From positions 1 to 28,673 of IMG/VR virus record IMGVR_UViG_3300025694_000022: a DNA stretch of 28,673 bases; one strand, given 5' to 3'. Shown piece by piece: positions 5,733 through 11,143 of the stretch (within the stretch, counting starts at the first letter, position 1; the number at the start of each line of letters is the position of its first letter). The translations under genes were made by a program, and so were the position numbers. Source of the DNA: a virus. The notes beneath the pieces are model-generated. The model saw only the letters and a list, made by a program, of their open reading frames with translations. It made no database searches and had not been told where the DNA came from.

Positions 5733-5971
5733 AAGTCCCCGTCCTCTATTTCTCTTTTGGTTGTGCTTGGGTCTAATGCAAGTTCTATTTTTTCTTTTAA
5801 GTCAGCGCTATCTTGAGCAACTAAATAAAATTTGTCATCAGTATCATCTATATTAGAATCTAACCACCTTATAACCATATCAATAATTGCCTCATACTTC
5901 TGCTTGCGCTCGTACTCCATAGCCCTATTCTTACTATCTCTAAAGTCGTGTCCTTCATCTCTTTGTGTCAT
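5729..5971 (-). CDS. Hypothetical protein (80 aa)
   Basis: The highly charged product begins MTQRDEGHDFRDSKNRAMEY and continues with EAIIDMVIRWLDSNIDDTDD. It is coupled at both ends (ATGA with the next gene, one-base overlap with the previous). It is probably a soluble helical protein; no family recognised. Confidence 0.7.
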   Translation of the reverse strand: MTQRDEGHDFRDSKNRAMEYERKQKYEAIIDMVIRWLDSNIDDTDDKFYLVAQDSADLKEKIELALDPSTTKREIEDGDL

Positions 5972-6219
5972 TAATATATCACTCCCAACTCTTTTAATAT
6001 TTTTGTTTGTTCATTAGTTAATTCTGTTTCCGAATAAACTGAAATAGCGTTCTGCATCCAATCATCCCAAAAACAATTTTCTTTTAACTCATCTTTTTTA
6101 GAGATACCCCAAAACTCTTTGCAATATCCCCATTCACTTTTTTTCTTATTAAAAAGCATATAGTCTATATGCTCATAATCTCCTATTACACATTTAAACT
6201 TTACTAAATAATTTTTCAT
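5971..6219 (-). CDS. Hypothetical protein (82 aa)
   Basis: The product MKNYLVKFKCVIGDYEHIDY then KKKSEWGYCKEFWGISKKDE is rich in aromatic residues and ends NEQTKILKELGVIY. It overlaps the upstream gene by ATGA and the downstream gene by one base. It has no signal peptide. The fold is probably a small alpha/beta domain; no function can be assigned. Confidence 0.7.
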   Translation of the reverse strand: MKNYLVKFKCVIGDYEHIDYMLFNKKKSEWGYCKEFWGISKKDELKENCFWDDWMQNAISVYSETELTNEQTKILKELGVIY

Positions 6220-6410
6220 TTTTTAAAGTATCCTATTTTTTCTAAATATTCATAAGCGTCATCCATAGTTGATCTAAAATGTTCAGTTCTATATTCGCTC
6301 GGCGTGTCCTCATCCGCTTGACAACACATACCCGCTAGATGATCCGATAATGTTTTAACTTTATTTTCTAAATCTTCTATTTGTTTTATGTTTTCTAGTC
6401 CTTCGTTCAT
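6216..6410 (-). CDS. Small helical protein (64 aa)
   Basis: An N-terminal heptad-rich helix (ENIKQIEDLENKVKTLSDHL) suggests a coiled coil, followed by an MCCQADEDTPSEYRT stretch and a second helix. It begins one base after the stop of the 6412-6558 gene. No family is recognised. Confidence 0.7.
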   Translation of the reverse strand: MNEGLENIKQIEDLENKVKTLSDHLAGMCCQADEDTPSEYRTEHFRSTMDDAYEYLEKIGYFKK

Positions 6411-6411
6411 A

Positions 6412-6558
6412 TTATCCCTTCTGCTCGCTCGCTCGCTCGCTTGTTAGTTTTTTTGATAGGGCGCTTGCGCTCGTACGCTCGCAATCTTGCGCCCCCTCCA
6501 GTTCTTTAGCAACGCGGGTTTTCTGTATCGCCCATTTATACAATATTTGATATTTCAT
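6412..6558 (-). CDS. Small basic protein filling the operon gap (48 aa)
   Basis: Start ATG at 6558 is 3 bases after the stop of the gp88-like gene, and the stop at 6412 is 1 base before the next gene's start, so it tiles the operon exactly. It begins MKYQILYKWAIQKTRVAKEL, and ends LTSERASEQKG, where TSERASE is encoded by a GCTC-type microsatellite. Without it the operon would have an unexplained 150-base hole. No function is suggested beyond a basic amphipathic helix. Confidence 0.6.
   Translation of the reverse strand: MKYQILYKWAIQKTRVAKELEGAQDCERTSASALSKKLTSERASEQKG
6423..6445. repeat. GCTC-type short repeat, copy 2
   Basis: Four and a half GCTC units followed by GCTTGTT. It is the longest of three copies and lies in the 3' end of the 48-residue gene. 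Confidence 0.7.
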
Positions 6559-6561
6559 ATA

Positions 6562-7263
6562 TTAAACATCTTGCACAAATCCCGTATTATCAAATCGCGC
6601 CTTACCTTTAGCATACAAGCCCGCGATTATGTTTTTAGGGTCTTTAAATCTTAAGTCAGTTTTATCAGCATTAAAGACTTTATGACCCATAAATTTTTTA
6701 GGTAATTTTTTATTTCTAAAAACTACCGCAACATTGCCCCCTAGTTTTAAAATTTCTTTAGCATCCGATTTATTGCTTGACCCTAATGAAAACGTTAAAT
6801 GATAATTTTTAGGAAATTTGCCCGCTATAAATTTTTTCATCCTTATCGGGTTTTTTGTGTAATCATACCATTGAGCCGTTGGGTATGTTTCAATCAAACC
6901 CATATTCTCAATCTTTAAATCACTCATTCCATTAATTCTAAATGCGGGCTTAAACCCTTTAATTTTACATCTATTAATATGGCGTTTAATTTCTTTATGT
7001 AATTGCGCCATAAATGTATGACGCTCTAAAAAATACCATCTTGTTTTATTGATACGGCCTAATTGCACACTATTCATTTGACCCCGCCCCGCTGTATTTA
7101 AACAAGTTAAGGCGCAATCATCCGCAAACGGGCAAACGTTAAACCCGCTTATTTTAGCGGGCGCAAAATATAATATTGCGGTCATCACTTTTTTAGATTG
7201 ACCCTTAACGGTTTTTGGGTTGTTATCTATATTTAATAATTTTTTTGATTTATATAATTTCAT
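6562..7263 (-). CDS. gp88/DUF7227-like protein with conserved cysteine trio
   Basis: The 233-residue protein shows the hallmarks I associate with the gp88-like/DUF7227 phage family: NPKTVKGQ near the start, NVCPFADDCALTCLNTAGRG (Cys44-x5-Cys50-x3-Cys54), FRINGMSDLK, QWYDYTK, NYHLTFSLG and GGNVAVVF. The alternating strand/helix order suggests a barrel-like fold; the cysteine trio could bind zinc or an iron-sulphur cluster. Function is unknown. I prefer ATG 7263, two bases after the upstream stop, over the TTG at 7284. Codons are richer in GGG, CCC and CGC than in the structural genes, which hints at separate origin. Confidence 0.75.
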   Translation of the reverse strand: MKLYKSKKLLNIDNNPKTVKGQSKKVMTAILYFAPAKISGFNVCPFADDCALTCLNTAGRGQMNSVQLGRINKTRWYFLERHTFMAQLHKEIKRHINRCKIKGFKPAFRINGMSDLKIENMGLIETYPTAQWYDYTKNPIRMKKFIAGKFPKNYHLTFSLGSSNKSDAKEILKLGGNVAVVFRNKKLPKKFMGHKVFNADKTDLRFKDPKNIIAGLYAKGKARFDNTGFVQDV

Positions 7264-7265
7264 AA

Positions 7266-7466
7266 CTATAAACAATCTTGACAATAACGGCCGTCAATAT
7301 TGCTTCTAAAATCCCCCCTTATATATTCCCCGCAACATCTACAATTTTGAAATATATCCCCTTTACTTGAATTGTCTTTTTTGGGTCTACCTTTAAAATT
7401 ATAATCTTGTAAATTACAATTATCAGCGCTAGGGCATTTGATTATTTTTTTATTTGACAAAGTCAT
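7266..7466 (-). CDS. Cys-rich zinc-binding small protein (66 aa)
   Basis: Cysteines occur in KCPSADNC, FQNCRCCGEYI and RYCQDCL, arranged as knuckles that could hold one or two zincs; a GRPKK stretch suggests DNA contact (AT-hook-like). It is the first gene of the leftward operon and lies two bases before the gp88-like gene. The promoter at 7474-7501 places transcription start at or next to its ATG, so the message may be leaderless. Confidence 0.7.
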   Translation of the reverse strand: MTLSNKKIIKCPSADNCNLQDYNFKGRPKKDNSSKGDIFQNCRCCGEYIRGDFRSNIDGRYCQDCL

Positions 7467-7473
7467 ATATTCT

Positions 7474-7501
7474 TATATATTCCCATATTAATTAATGTCA
7501 A
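7474..7501 (-). promoter_or_regulatory. Promoter of the leftward operon
   Basis: On the - strand TTGACA (7501-7496), 16 bases and TATATA (7479-7474) give a strong sigma-70 match ending 8 bases before the start codon at 7466. The spacer (TTAATTAATATGGGAA) resembles that of the 9306-9334 promoter. Confidence 0.6.
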
Positions 7502-7537
7502 TACTAAAAATAAATAAATATAACAATCGAGGTATAA

Positions 7538-8128
7538 ATGAGTAAATCGACATATCCGACTAAATATCAGTTGGAACATTTAAAAAAGCGTATCAATAAT
7601 GAAATTGACCCATTAATAGAACAAGCGCAATTAAGCGTTAAATCTATAATCGCTGATTATACTGAAAGCGCTGAATTAAAACTTGCTAAAAAAATAAAAG
7701 CGGACGTTGTAATAAAAGAACTTGAGGACGCTATCGCAAACCTTGAGATCAAACAACGTAAAGCCCAAACTTTTTTTGGTAAAATTAAAGATACTGAATT
7801 AAAAGAAAATCTAAATTATAAATTTAGACAATCGGATAATGACAGTTATTACTCGCGCGATAGGTACGGTAAAGGTATTCAACCCGAGGATTGCCGAGAA
7901 CAACTTAGAGAATGGGCTCAACATTTGGCGCAAAAACAAGCTGAAAGTACACCCGAGGGCAAAAAAGTTAAAGAACTTGAATTGTATAAACAAAGCGCGA
8001 TCAATTCAGTTTTTGAGTGTGGCGTACCCGAGCAATTAAACATTGTATTAGAGAAGGTTTTAAACGGTGTGGGCATTGTTTGGAATAAAACAAAGGCGCT
8101 ACAATTAGAAAATAAACAATACAACTAA
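7538..8128 (+). CDS. Coiled-coil hypothetical protein (196 aa)
   Basis: The protein is almost entirely helical and charged: EHLKKRINNEIDPLIEQAQL, ELKLAKKIKADVVIKELEDA and LRE WAQHLAQKQAE-type stretches. The arrangement suggests a long coiled coil with a central Tyr/Asp/Arg-rich insert (DNDSYYSRDRYGKG). It follows a GAGGT ribosome site and a divergent promoter region. It heads the three-gene + operon that ends in a nuclease. No known family is recognised. Confidence 0.75.
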   Translation: MSKSTYPTKYQLEHLKKRINNEIDPLIEQAQLSVKSIIADYTESAELKLAKKIKADVVIKELEDAIANLEIKQRKAQTFFGKIKDTELKENLNYKFRQSDNDSYYSRDRYGKGIQPEDCREQLREWAQHLAQKQAESTPEGKKVKELELYKQSAINSVFECGVPEQLNIVLEKVLNGVGIVWNKTKALQLENKQYN

Positions 8129-8142
8129 TAGGATATAATAAT

Positions 8143-8337
8143 ATGATATACTTAATATTAAAAGAGCGTCATTATGAGAGTATTGAAAACTCTTATGATA
8201 TAGTTGAAAGTAGCAATGATATTGACAAAATCAATGACAAATTGCGAGGTCATCAACTAATCAATGATAATAAAGATGTTAGTTATTCAATAGTAAGGTA
8301 TGAAAGCCCGCTATTATTAACAGAAGAAGTCGCATAA
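8143..8337 (+). CDS. Small acidic hypothetical protein (64 aa)
   Basis: The product MIYLILKERHYESIENSYDI has an N-terminal strand, then an Asp/Asn-rich helix (VESSNDIDKINDKLRG) and a second strand (SYSIVRYESPLLL), like short phage proteins of a ferredoxin-like or beta-alpha-beta shape. AGGA lies before the ATG. No function is known. Confidence 0.65.
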   Translation: MIYLILKERHYESIENSYDIVESSNDIDKINDKLRGHQLINDNKDVSYSIVRYESPLLLTEEVA

Positions 8338-8355
8338 ATATTGACTTCAATGGGG

Positions 8356-8381
8356 TCACCGTATATGCAAGTGTACGGTGA
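8356..8381 (+). promoter_or_regulatory. Hairpin covering the nuclease start codon
   Basis: TCACCGTA (8356-8363) pairs perfectly with TACGGTGA (8374-8381) around the loop TATGCAAGTG. The GTG start of the nuclease (8378-8380) lies in the 3' arm. A TTGACT box (8341-8346) and TATATG (8362-8367) overlap the element. This suggests translational or promoter control. Confidence 0.5.
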
Positions 8382-8761
8382 AACCCGAAAAAAAATTATA
8401 TCAAAATCTTAAAAAAAATACCCCTTTAATTCAACATACACGCCTTGAAACTTTCATAAATTTGGGCGTCCCCGATTGCTTAAGTTATAATGATTTATGC
8501 GGGTTTTTTATGATTGAGTTAAAAGTCAGTAAATCAAATAAAGTTAGATTTTCCCCTCATCAAATACTATTCCATACCCAAAAATCAAAGCGTAATTTTT
8601 TGTTAATTCATCACGCCCCGCCCCGCGTCCCCTCATCCATAAAACTTTATGAGAGTAAATCTATTCAAGATTTAATTAAGGGTATAGATCAAGCCGTTCC
8701 CCTAGCCGTTGATGATTGGGCGCTCATACAAAATAAATTAATCGGAATTAAAAACAACTAA
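8378..8761 (+). CDS. VRR-NUC-like PD-(D/E)XK nuclease
   Basis: The motif order GVPD (D33), MIELKVSK (E47-x-K49) and VRFSPHQILFH (Q62) is that of the VRR-NUC / Holliday-junction-resolvase-like nuclease family. At 127 residues it is a single compact nuclease domain. Such proteins cut branched or damaged DNA in phage recombination and packaging. The only start is GTG 8378, inside a hairpin and without a normal ribosome site, so expression is probably controlled. The gene is followed at once by the GC-rich repeat gap. Confidence 0.75.
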   Translation: MKPEKKLYQNLKKNTPLIQHTRLETFINLGVPDCLSYNDLCGFFMIELKVSKSNKVRFSPHQILFHTQKSKRNFLLIHHAPPRVPSSIKLYESKSIQDLIKGIDQAVPLAVDDWALIQNKLIGIKNN

Positions 8762-8771
8762 CCGCGCGCCC

Positions 8772-8793
8772 CGACCCGCGCCCCGTCGGGTCG
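8772..8793. terminator. GC hairpin after the nuclease gene
   Basis: CGACCCG (8772-8778) pairs with CGGGTCG (8787-8793), loop CGCCCCGT. It is 10 bases after the stop but lacks a T-tract, so it may be a structural or attenuating hairpin. Confidence 0.4.
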
Positions 8794-8795
8794 CG

Positions 8796-8808
8796 TGTCA
8801 ATGCGACA
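8796..8808. repeat. TGTC-N5-GACA palindrome A1
   Basis: TGTCAATGCGACA, a TGTCR-N3-YGACA type element in gap 1. Confidence 0.5.
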
Positions 8809-8831
8809 TAACCGCGCACCGCTAGATATTG

Positions 8832-8844
8832 TGTCAATGTGACA
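8832..8844. repeat. TGTC-N5-GACA palindrome A2
   Basis: TGTCAATGTGACA, a perfect inverted repeat around ATG, preceded by ATATTG like two related sites in the other gaps. Confidence 0.5.
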
Positions 8845-8853
8845 TAATGACGC

Positions 8854-8870
8854 TGCGACAATATGTCACA
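8854..8870. repeat. TGCGACA/TGTCACA near-palindrome A3
   Basis: TGCGACAATATGTCACA differs by one pair from a perfect repeat and matches the perfect copy at 11036-11052. It lies 4 bases before repeat copy A. Confidence 0.5.
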
Positions 8871-8874
8871 CCCT

Positions 8875-8897
8875 GCTCGCGACCTTCGGGCCCACCC
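8875..8897 (+). repeat. GC-rich dispersed repeat, copy A
   Basis: GCTCG-C-GACCTTC-GGGCCCACCC, followed by a further ACCC. It is one of five same-oriented copies with fixed spacing (GCTCGY-N7-GGGCCCACCC). Confidence 0.75.
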
Positions 8898-8921
8898 ACC
8901 CTCCCCCCCCATAGCTTGAAG

Positions 8922-8936
8922 GCTCGCTCGCTTGTT
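8922..8936. repeat. GCTC-type short repeat, copy 3
   Basis: GCTCGCTCGCTTGTT, non-coding here, same orientation as the two copies inside the leftward operon. Confidence 0.65.
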
Positions 8937-8966
8937 ATTATTTTTTATTTAAAATTAAGGAGATAA

Positions 8967-8992
8967 AAAAAGGGCCCTTGCGGGCCCTTTTT
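8967..8992 (-). terminator. Bidirectional intrinsic terminator
   Basis: AAAAAGGGCCC (8967-8977) pairs with GGGCCCTTTTT (8982-8992), loop TTGC. It sits 5 bases past the stop of the - strand gene 8997-9299 and, with T- and A-tracts on both sides, should also stop rightward transcription. Confidence 0.85.
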
Positions 8993-8996
8993 AAAA

Positions 8997-9299
8997 TTAA
9001 TCGTAATAACCTTGCGGTACGATTGGCGGATCATCCGAGTAACGCTCTTCCTGTTTCCAGTAATCACGCTCCATTTGACGCTCTTCCCACGACATAGCCA
9101 ATGGATTCTCTTCTGGACAGTCAGTAGGATAAGCAACAAAATTATTGCAAGATATGAAATTCTTACCCGCGTTCCGCAACTCTCGAGCCATTTTAATAGC
9201 ACGAGTTTTATTTTTGGCCTCGAAGTCCATCGAGCAACGAGTAGCCAAATACCCGTGATCTCGTGTCCACACTCGACCAATAACTGTAAAAGTTTTCAT
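8997..9299 (-). CDS. Single-gene accessory module, hypothetical (100 aa)
   Basis: The product MKTFTVIGRVWTRDHGYLAT has an N-terminal strand-rich part, a helix (KNKTRAIKMARELRNAGKNF) and an acidic, Tyr-rich tail (EERYSDDPPIVPQGYYD). It has its own promoter (9306-9334) and terminator (8967-8992) and is bordered by GC-rich repeat gaps, so it is a self-contained cassette. No family is recognised; codon use is somewhat more GC-rich than the structural genes. Confidence 0.75.
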   Translation of the reverse strand: MKTFTVIGRVWTRDHGYLATRCSMDFEAKNKTRAIKMARELRNAGKNFISCNNFVAYPTDCPEENPLAMSWEERQMERDYWKQEERYSDDPPIVPQGYYD

Positions 9300-9305
9300 A
9301 ACAAT

Positions 9306-9334
9306 AGATTATCCCATAAGTTAATTAATCTCAA
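9306..9334 (-). promoter_or_regulatory. Promoter of the 8997-9299 gene
   Basis: On the - strand TTGAGA (9334-9329), then TTAATTAACTTATGGGA and TAATCT (9311-9306). It shares TTGASATTAATTAA and ATGGGA with the 7474-7501 promoter. The start codon is only 6 bases past the -10 box, so a near-leaderless message is predicted. Confidence 0.5.
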
Positions 9335-9339
9335 TCTAT

Positions 9340-9355
9340 ATATAGTGGTGCGACA
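9340..9355 (+). repeat. ATATAGTGGTGCGACA repeat, copy 1
   Basis: A 16-base identical match to 11027-11042. It precedes a GC-rich repeat copy in both gaps. Confidence 0.65.
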
Positions 9356-9406
9356 TTATGGCCCGCGGTTCTATATCTTGTGTCAAGGCGCAAATTGTCG
9401 CATCCT

Positions 9407-9429
9407 GCTCGTAACCTTGGGGCCCACCC
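9407..9429 (+). repeat. GC-rich dispersed repeat, copy B
   Basis: GCTCG-T-AACCTTG-GGGCCCACCC, followed by ACCCT as in copy A. Confidence 0.75.
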
Positions 9430-9445
9430 ACCCTATATAAAATTG

Positions 9446-9468
9446 GCTCGTGACCTACGGGCCCACCC
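9446..9468 (+). repeat. GC-rich dispersed repeat, copy C
   Basis: GCTCG-T-GACCTAC-GGGCCCACCC, 16 bases after copy B and 28 bases before the terminator at 9497. Confidence 0.75.
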
Positions 9469-9496
9469 TCCCCAGGAATTTTTAAAAAAAGAAAAT

Positions 9497-9523
9497 CCCC
9501 GCTCCGATTATCTCGGAGCGGGG
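9497..9523 (-). terminator. Intrinsic terminator of the 9532-10867 operon
   Basis: CCCCGCTCCGA (9497-9507) pairs with TCGGAGCGGGG (9513-9523) over 11 bases, loop TTATC. On the - strand it is followed by ATTTTCTTTTTTT. It lies 8 bases past the stop of the DUF2958 gene. Confidence 0.9.
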
Positions 9524-9531
9524 TTGGTTGT

Positions 9532-9828
9532 TTATGATTGTAGTTCGTCAAATGTCTTGGGCGTAAACCATCGGTCACGCTCAATCCCAAGACCCATACT
9601 AACTTTGATGTTGCTTAACTCATCAAGGTTAACATATCCCAACTCGGGAAACCCTAGATCACACAAGCCAAACGCCGTGTTTGTTTCGGGGTCAAGTTCG
9701 GACAGATACCAAGTGCCGTTGCCCGTTGGATTGAATAGCTTTACAACAGCTTTAAAATCCTTCGTGCCGTCTTGCTCCTGGTGGTTTTTAATCATCTTGT
9801 TTTTTTGTGCTTTTGTTAGTAGTTGCAT
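9532..9828 (-). CDS. DUF2958-family protein
   Basis: The pattern QLLTKAQKNKMIKN, then VVKLFNPTGNGTWYLSELDP, NTAFGLCDLGFPELGYVNLDEL and IERDRWF is the DUF2958 signature, here at full length (98 residues). The family is common on plasmids, conjugative elements and phages and has no proven biochemical role. It is last in the five-gene leftward module and directly followed by a strong terminator. Its presence supports the idea that this module moves between mobile elements. Confidence 0.85.
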   Translation of the reverse strand: MQLLTKAQKNKMIKNHQEQDGTKDFKAVVKLFNPTGNGTWYLSELDPETNTAFGLCDLGFPELGYVNLDELSNIKVSMGLGIERDRWFTPKTFDELQS

Positions 9829-10028
9829 TACTTCTCCTGGTTAAGTTTCTCAATCTCGTCAAATGCTAATTCTCTGACATCGTCCATAGTCATTTGATTG
9901 CTTAAACCGATTGAGTGTATTTTATTATTAGATTTATTCTCTAATAATAAATTCCATTTTCTAGTTCCGATGTCGTCACTGTATGACGTCTCACAGCTGA
10001 ACCAATAACCTTGATAACTATTTTTCAT
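9828..10028 (-). CDS. Hypothetical protein (66 aa)
   Basis: The product MKNSYQGYWFSCETSYSDDI then RKWNLLLENKSNNKIHSIGL shows a small beta-rich N-terminal half and a C-terminal helix (VRELAFDEIEKLNQEK). It is coupled by one-base overlaps on both sides within the module. No family is recognised. Confidence 0.7.
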   Translation of the reverse strand: MKNSYQGYWFSCETSYSDDIGTRKWNLLLENKSNNKIHSIGLSNQMTMDDVRELAFDEIEKLNQEK

Positions 10029-10201
10029 TATATCTCCTCTGATTTGGTTGAGAAAGTATATCCCAACTGTTTTATTAATTTAATATCAACCTCTAACAAA
10101 GTTTTATTTCCTGTCAGTGCTGTTAATATTTTCGCCTTATTGCAAACGGGGTAGACACGCTCTACCCCGTACACATTCTTTTTTTCTACGATTAAATTCA
10201 T
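10028..10201 (-). CDS. Hypothetical protein (57 aa)
   Basis: ATG 10201 is chosen because it lies one base after the upstream stop; an in-frame TTG at 10219 would add six residues. The product MNLIVEKKNVYGVERVYPVC has KAKILTALTGNKTLLEVDI and a final IKLIKQLGYTFSTK. A short strand-plus-helix protein is expected; no function can be assigned. Confidence 0.65.
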   Translation of the reverse strand: MNLIVEKKNVYGVERVYPVCNKAKILTALTGNKTLLEVDIKLIKQLGYTFSTKSEEI

Positions 10202-10202
10202 A

Positions 10203-10484
10203 CTAATGACCTGTTCCAATCATTCGCTTTGTAGACTCATAAGCATAATTTAAACGCTTACACATTTTCTGTGCATCTTGTAATTTTTCATAACTTAAAA
10301 TTACAGTCCCTTCATTAACATCGTGAAGAAAATTCATTCCGCCTTCTAGTCTTAAATCGGAACCGTGCGCGATGTTGTAAGTCGTAGACTCTGGATAAGT
10401 TGGATTATTATATTCAACTACAATGAACATATTATCCACATCACCCAAAGCCGTCAGATTGTTATTTAATGTTTGTCTGTACAT
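10203..10484 (-). CDS. Hypothetical protein (93 aa)
   Basis: The product MYRQTLNNNLTALGDVDNMF begins strand-rich (IVVEYNNPTYPES) and ends with an amphipathic helix (SYEKLQDAQKMCKRLNYAYE). A GAGAG ribosome site precedes it. It sits between the protease-like gene and a short gene in the same module. No family recognised. Confidence 0.7.
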   Translation of the reverse strand: MYRQTLNNNLTALGDVDNMFIVVEYNNPTYPESTTYNIAHGSDLRLEGGMNFLHDVNEGTVILSYEKLQDAQKMCKRLNYAYESTKRMIGTGH

Positions 10485-10498
10485 ATTTTCTCTCCTCT

Positions 10499-10867
10499 TT
10501 AGTTAATGTATTGTTTAAGTTTATCTAAACAATCTTTTTTATTAAGTAGCTTTCCAAGTGCTGAACTCATCAGCGGACATTTTTCATCGTGTCCGAAACC
10601 TGTCACAGCGTGAACGATTTCGTGGAATACTACATTCCTCAAAGCGTCTTCACCCATATTGATAGCATCATCTGTAATCCAGATTTTATTATCTTTAAGT
10701 AATGCAACGCCTAAAAGATTTTTTTTTCTTGGCTCACCAATTCTAACTTCTATTCTTGGTAAGTTCACACCAGAGTTCTTAACCTCATAAATAAGATTAA
10801 TAACTTTTCTTCTCAATGCATAAGTATTCTTATTCATATCAAAGTTTTTTATTTTTTTTGTTTTCAT
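10499..10867 (-). CDS. SprT-like putative zinc metalloprotease
   Basis: The active-site pattern FHEIVHAVTGFGHDEKC (H82, E83, H86, and H93 further on) is an HExxH zinc motif with an additional His, as in SprT-like and related small metalloproteases. The N-terminal half has strand pairs (RIEVRIGEP, GVALLKDNKIWI). At 122 residues it is short but can hold the minimal domain. It is the first gene of the leftward module, with AAGG before the ATG. A role in processing phage or host proteins is possible; the substrate is unknown. Confidence 0.7.
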   Translation of the reverse strand: MKTKKIKNFDMNKNTYALRRKVINLIYEVKNSGVNLPRIEVRIGEPRKKNLLGVALLKDNKIWITDDAINMGEDALRNVVFHEIVHAVTGFGHDEKCPLMSSALGKLLNKKDCLDKLKQYIN

Positions 10868-10933
10868 AAGTAGACCTTATAACTTGCCCTTACAAAGGTA
10901 AAGAAATAATTCCCATAAAAACCCATAATGATC

Positions 10934-10974
10934 AGTGTTGCATCTTTACTACATAGTGTTGCATCTTTACTACA
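10934..10974 (+). repeat. 20-base tandem duplication
   Basis: agtgttgcatctttactaca occurs at 10934-10953 and again at 10955-10974, separated by one T. The AGTGTTGCATC start resembles the AGTGGTGCGACA element at 9344 and 11031. Confidence 0.85.
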
Positions 10975-11000
10975 TTCCGAAATTGCATACCTACATCTTG

Positions 11001-11013
11001 TGTCGATGCGACA
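11001..11013. repeat. TGTC-N5-GACA palindrome D1
   Basis: TGTCGATGCGACA is a perfect inverted repeat around ATG, preceded by ATCTTG as in gap 2. Confidence 0.5.
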
Positions 11014-11026
11014 TCTTCGCTACTAC

Positions 11027-11042
11027 ATATAGTGGTGCGACA
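11027..11042 (+). repeat. ATATAGTGGTGCGACA repeat, copy 2
   Basis: Identical over 16 bases to 9340-9355. Confidence 0.65.
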
Positions 11043-11052
11043 ATTTGTCGCA
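11036..11052. repeat. Perfect 17-base palindrome D2
   Basis: TGCGACAA-T-TTGTCGCA is a perfect inverted repeat, lying 3 bases before repeat copy D. The one-pair variant at 8854-8870 lies equally close to copy A. Confidence 0.6.
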
Positions 11053-11055
11053 GTT

Positions 11056-11078
11056 GCTCGTGAATCAAGGGCCCACCC
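11056..11078 (+). repeat. GC-rich dispersed repeat, copy D
   Basis: GCTCG-T-GAATCAA-GGGCCCACCC followed by ACCC. Confidence 0.75.
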
Positions 11079-11102
11079 ACCCATAGGGGTCCCCGATCAA
11101 TT

Positions 11103-11121
11103 GTCAATATGACATATTGAC
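11103..11121. repeat. Perfect 19-base palindrome E1
   Basis: GTCAATATG-A-CATATTGAC is a perfect inverted repeat lying 22 bases before copy E. Confidence 0.6.
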
Positions 11122-11143
11122 GCACCCCCCACACCCCTTTTTG

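Larger units (their letters stand above)
8762..8996. other. GC-rich repeat gap 1
   Basis: This 235-base non-coding stretch holds a CGACCCG/CGGGTCG hairpin directly after the nuclease stop, three TGTC/GACA palindromes, copy A of the GCTCGY-N7-GGGCCCACCC repeat, an 8-C run (8903-8910), a GCTC-type repeat and a bidirectional terminator. No gene is credible here. Confidence 0.7.
9300..9531. other. GC-rich repeat gap 2
   Basis: This gap holds the promoter of the 8997-9299 gene, an ATATAGTGGTGCGACA copy (9340-9355) shared with gap 3, TGTCAAGGCGC/TTGTCGCA half sites (9381-9402), repeat copies B and C and a strong leftward terminator. No gene is supported; open frames crossing it run through the repeats. 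Confidence 0.65.

Noticed and set aside
8945-9280. Alternative - strand frame over the 8997-9299 gene
   Set aside because: It passes through the terminator hairpin (ending in a GPQGPFF-type translation of it) and has a less natural composition than the frame starting at 9299, which has its own promoter.
9344-9402. dif-like site for XerC/XerD
   Set aside because: GGTGCGACATTATG resembles part of a XerC arm but no matching XerD arm at the right distance is present, and no other integration signal is nearby.
9336-9844. Open frames on both strands through the second GC-rich gap
   Set aside because: They run across the dispersed repeats, the terminator and the DUF2958 gene, with low-complexity, Pro/Arg/Ser-rich translations typical of shadow frames.
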